Made by a program: the position numbers and the translations under genes. Positions 3,486 to 5,940 of a stretch of 5,940 nt of DNA are shown one piece after another; the stretch's first letter is position 1; each line of letters starts with the position of its first letter. Below the pieces are notes generated by a model. The model saw only the letters and a list, made by a program, of their open reading frames with translations. It was not told the origin of the DNA and searched no databases. Source of the DNA: Nitrospira sp. (GTDB taxonomy: Bacteria; Nitrospirota; Nitrospiria; Nitrospirales; Nitrospiraceae); the NCBI GenBank assembly GCA_025935475.1, contig JAICVE010000192.1, positions 1 through 5,940 on the forward strand, written 5' to 3'.

Positions 3486-5940
3486 ATGCACAATCGTGCG
3501 GCGCAAGACCTTCGTTCTGGTCCATCTACAATAGTTTTGTATCCGAAATATCAAACCATTCTTGAGCGAGAATACATGGAATTTCGCCCGTTCGGCGTAA
3601 ACGAACAGGGCCAGAAGATCCGCGATTTGACGGGAATGAGTCTCCGCGCGACGGTCATCTACCTGGAAACATCGGTGGCACGACAACACGGTCAAGCGGC
3701 CGGCCTGCAGGCGGTCGAAGAGCTGTGCGTCCTCCTCAACCAGCGGATCAAGGACTCCGTGTACCACGTCACGCCGGCCTTCCTGAAAAACGCGTGGAAC
3801 AGTTACTCGTATGAATTCACGGCCTACCTGTATGAATTCTGCGAACGGATCTCGGGCGATCCGCAGTTTGTCTTTCGCGGAGGCATGGAGAAGGCGTCGC
3901 CGATCATGCAGGTTCTCGCCCGGCCGTTTTCACTGGCGCAGATCTATGGCATGTTTCCATATTTCGGGAACAAGTTTGCTTCCGGCTCCATTGAATGCCG
4001 CGTCGTCGGCGTGACGAAACGATCCGCCACGTTGGCGATGCGTTTTTCCGACCGTACGTTGCGCCAGTTCGGACCTTACCGGCGGCGCTGCACGTACGTG
4101 ATGTGCCAGGCCGCTCAAGGCATCATGGCGGCCGTTCCGGCCCAAGTGCATGGACTGGCTCCGGCCACGCTCGTCGAAACCTCCTGCATTGCCAACGACG
4201 ATCCCTGGTGCCAATGGGACATCAGGTGGACGGCCGAACCGTCCGGTGGTTGGATCCGAGGCATCTGGTCGTTCCCGGCTGGGCTGTCGCAAGTCGTGAC
4301 ACGGATGACGTCTGCCGTTCCATCGCCCGTGGACAAGAATCAACACGATCCTGCCGCTGAGTCTTTGCAGACACCCAAACACCGATCATCTGAGCCCTCG
4401 CTGCAGACGTCACGAGGCGAATTCACCGGCTATTTCTGGGCCGTGGCCGCGGCAGCAGCGACCTCGGCGGTGATGCGTGTCGTGTCTCCGGCCATGAGCC
4501 TTGGCGAGGTCCTCCTCGCAGGATTGATTCCCGTGCTGTTGGCGGGCACTTGGATCAATTGGCGGCTGAGAAGAGAGAGCCAGCGCCGCGAAGCCTTGAT
4601 CCAGGAGCAGGTCGATTTCGTGGAGTCTCGCCACGAGGAATTACGCGAAGCGTATTTAGAGCAGGAGCACACGCGCGTGGAATTGCGCCGCTCTCTCAAT
4701 CATCTCATGGTGCTGCATCGCGCCGGCTTGCTGTTCAGCTCCACGCTCGATCGCGAAACCCTCTTGGAACAAGTGCTGGAAACACTAACCAGGGAACTGC
4801 ACTTCGACCGTGCGATGATCTCCTTCTACGATCCGGTCCGCCGCGTGACCACCGACGTGCGGGTCGTGGGCGTGCCGGCGGAGATCCAGGCGCTGGCCCG
4901 ATCGCACGAAACGCCGGTCACAGACCCGGAGTCGCCGGAAGGCACTGTCCTTCTACAGGGCAAGCCCTTGCTGATCGGCGACATTCACCCATTTGCCGCA
5001 CGCATGCATCCCCAGAACCAACGTCTGCTGCGGCTGATCGGCACCAAGTCGCTGCTGGCGGTGCCGCTCAAGACGAAGGACCGTATCTTGGGCAGCATGA
5101 TCGTGGACCGGACGCAGGAACACAGCCTCACGCAGGATGATCTCGAATTGATGACCACCTTTGCGCATCAAGCCGCTATCGCGCTCGATAACGCGTCGGC
5201 GTATCAGCAGATCGAAGAGCTGAACGTCGGATTGGAAGCCAAGGTGCGGGAACGGACCAAGGAACTCGAGCAGGCGGACCGGCTGAGGTCCCAATTTCTC
5301 TCCCATGTGTCGCACGAGTTGAAGACGCCAATGACGTCGATCAAAGGATTCTTGCAGAACATGCTGGACGGACTGACGGGTGCCGTCAATGTCAAACAAC
5401 AACGGTATCTGTCGCGGATGCTCGAAAACTCCGATCGGCTGATTCGGATGATAGAGGACCTGTTGGACCGCACCAGGATTCAGACCGGGAAGCTTGAGCT
5501 GGTTCCGGCCGAATTGGACCTGGGACAGTGCGTGACTGAAGTGGTGGAGCAGCTCCGGCCTTTGGCGCAGGCCAAGCGACAAACGCTGGAGGGGCTGTAT
5601 CCGGATGTGCCGCTGCTCGTCTGGGCGGACCACGACCGGCTGGTGCAGATCGTCATCAACCTCGTGCAGAACGCGATGAAGTTCACGCCGGAAGAAGGCG
5701 GCATCACGGTGATCGTCGGCAAGGAGAATCATCGTCACGCGGGAGTGACGGTGCGCGATACCGGTCCCGGCATTCCGCTCGAATGCCTCGAGAAGGTCTT
5801 CGATCCTTTTTTCAGGGTGGCGGCGACGAGGACGGCTGCCAAAGGGCTCGGCCTCGGGTTATCGATCGTTCGGACGCTCGTGGAGCTGCATGGAGGCACA
5901 ATCGAGGCAGGTCGTCCAGAAGAAGGAGGCGCGGAGTTCC
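3486..5940 (+). CDS. Membrane-anchored sensor histidine kinase with N-terminal sensor-like, GAF, HisKA and HATPase domains (3' end outside window)
   Basis: There are 818 complete codons with no stop before the window ends. Residues 1-250 are soluble and end in ETSCIANDDPWCQWDIRW (231-248). This resembles the Cys-containing end of V4R/heme-NO-binding-like sensor domains (tentative). A low-complexity linker (about 275-310) follows. Two hydrophobic helices come next (about 313-333 and 338-357), joined by a very short turn, so there is no periplasmic domain. A charged coiled coil (358-405) leads to a GAF domain (about 406-572) and a second helical linker (573-600). HisKA follows, with the phospho-acceptor His610 in SHVSHELKTPMTSIKGF. 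HATPase_c has an N box NLVQNAMKF (725-733), G1 DTGPGIP (758-764), an F box FDPFF and G2 GLGLGLSI (787-794). All kinase motifs are intact. The start at 3486 has GGAG (3474-3477), 8 bases upstream; Met31 is a weaker alternative. The HATPase domain is almost complete at the edge, so either the protein ends soon or a receiver domain follows. Confidence 0.9.
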   Translation, partial: MHNRAAQDLRSGPSTIVLYPKYQTILEREYMEFRPFGVNEQGQKIRDLTGMSLRATVIYLETSVARQHGQAAGLQAVEELCVLLNQRIKDSVYHVTPAFLKNAWNSYSYEFTAYLYEFCERISGDPQFVFRGGMEKASPIMQVLARPFSLAQIYGMFPYFGNKFASGSIECRVVGVTKRSATLAMRFSDRTLRQFGPYRRRCTYVMCQAAQGIMAAVPAQVHGLAPATLVETSCIANDDPWCQWDIRWTAEPSGGWIRGIWSFPAGLSQVVTRMTSAVPSPVDKNQHDPAAESLQTPKHRSSEPSLQTSRGEFTGYFWAVAAAAATSAVMRVVSPAMSLGEVLLAGLIPVLLAGTWINWRLRRESQRREALIQEQVDFVESRHEELREAYLEQEHTRVELRRSLNHLMVLHRAGLLFSSTLDRETLLEQVLETLTRELHFDRAMISFYDPVRRVTTDVRVVGVPAEIQALARSHETPVTDPESPEGTVLLQGKPLLIGDIHPFAARMHPQNQRLLRLIGTKSLLAVPLKTKDRILGSMIVDRTQEHSLTQDDLELMTTFAHQAAIALDNASAYQQIEELNVGLEAKVRERTKELEQADRLRSQFLSHVSHELKTPMTSIKGFLQNMLDGLTGAVNVKQQRYLSRMLENSDRLIRMIEDLLDRTRIQTGKLELVPAELDLGQCVTEVVEQLRPLAQAKRQTLEGLYPDVPLLVWADHDRLVQIVINLVQNAMKFTPEEGGITVIVGKENHRHAGVTVRDTGPGIPLECLEKVFDPFFRVAATRTAAKGLGLGLSIVRTLVELHGGTIEAGRPEEGGAEF

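Noticed and set aside
3809..3839. Direct repeat of TATGAATTC about 21 bases apart inside the kinase gene
   Set aside because: It encodes a YEF...YEF amphipathic helix repeat and is short enough to be protein-level coincidence.
4550..5140. 196-codon plus-strand open frame in another register inside the kinase
   Set aside because: It overlaps the coiled coil and GAF coding sequence; the translation is Arg/Gly/Ala-rich and low complexity.
4953..5738. 261-codon open frame on the minus strand inside the kinase
   Set aside because: The plus strand here encodes the GAF, HisKA and HATPase motifs without interruption; the antisense product is a shadow rich in His, Arg and Gln.

Overview
The window is GC-rich, compact bacterial chromosome with Shine-Dalgarno-led genes and short spacers. 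The protein set and a palindromic intergenic element of about 118 bp fit a Nitrospira-like member of the Nitrospirota. That assignment rests on recalled protein and repeat resemblance, not on a marker gene, so it is moderate. There is no phage, transposase, CRISPR, tRNA or rRNA signature.

Layout. (1) Bases 2-406 hold the 3' end of an unrecognised + strand gene. (2) A palindromic dispersed-repeat-like element (410-527) fills the gap to a convergent gene for a small Rieske [2Fe-2S] ferredoxin (567-887, -). (3) A 163-bp divergent spacer with a perfect 8-bp inverted repeat leads to a + strand HNH endonuclease family protein (1051-1590). (4) Convergent to it is a membrane-anchored protein (1649-2104, -) resembling the C-terminal domain of the cytochrome c maturation factor CcmI/CycH, without the rest of CcmI. 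(5) Divergent from that, across a 134-bp spacer with promoter-like boxes for both directions, is a precorrin-2 dehydrogenase/siroheme synthase N-domain homologue (2239-2877, +) with an altered dinucleotide-binding glycine motif. (6) The last five codons and stop of this gene lie inside the first copy of an 89-bp tandem duplication (2860-3037) with conserved hairpins and G-rich tracts. (7) An MTH1187/YqgV-type thiamine-binding protein (3099-3407, +) follows. (8) The rest is one long open frame from 3486 running off the window: a histidine kinase with a Cys-containing N-terminal sensor-like region, a two-helix membrane hairpin, a GAF domain, HisKA and HATPase.

How they may work together. The two genes sharing the 2105-2238 spacer both point to tetrapyrrole/cytochrome c biology (a siroheme/heme-branch dehydrogenase fold and a CcmI-like domain), and the Rieske protein is also a redox carrier. 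This would suit an organism rich in c-type cytochromes, but the functional link is inference. The thiamine-binding protein and the kinase are co-directional, 78 bp apart, with a hairpin between them. I see no clearly new defence or mobile system. The most unusual items are the tandem duplication that copies a gene's tail, the free-standing CcmI-like domain, the degenerate Rossmann motif and the kinase's sensor architecture.
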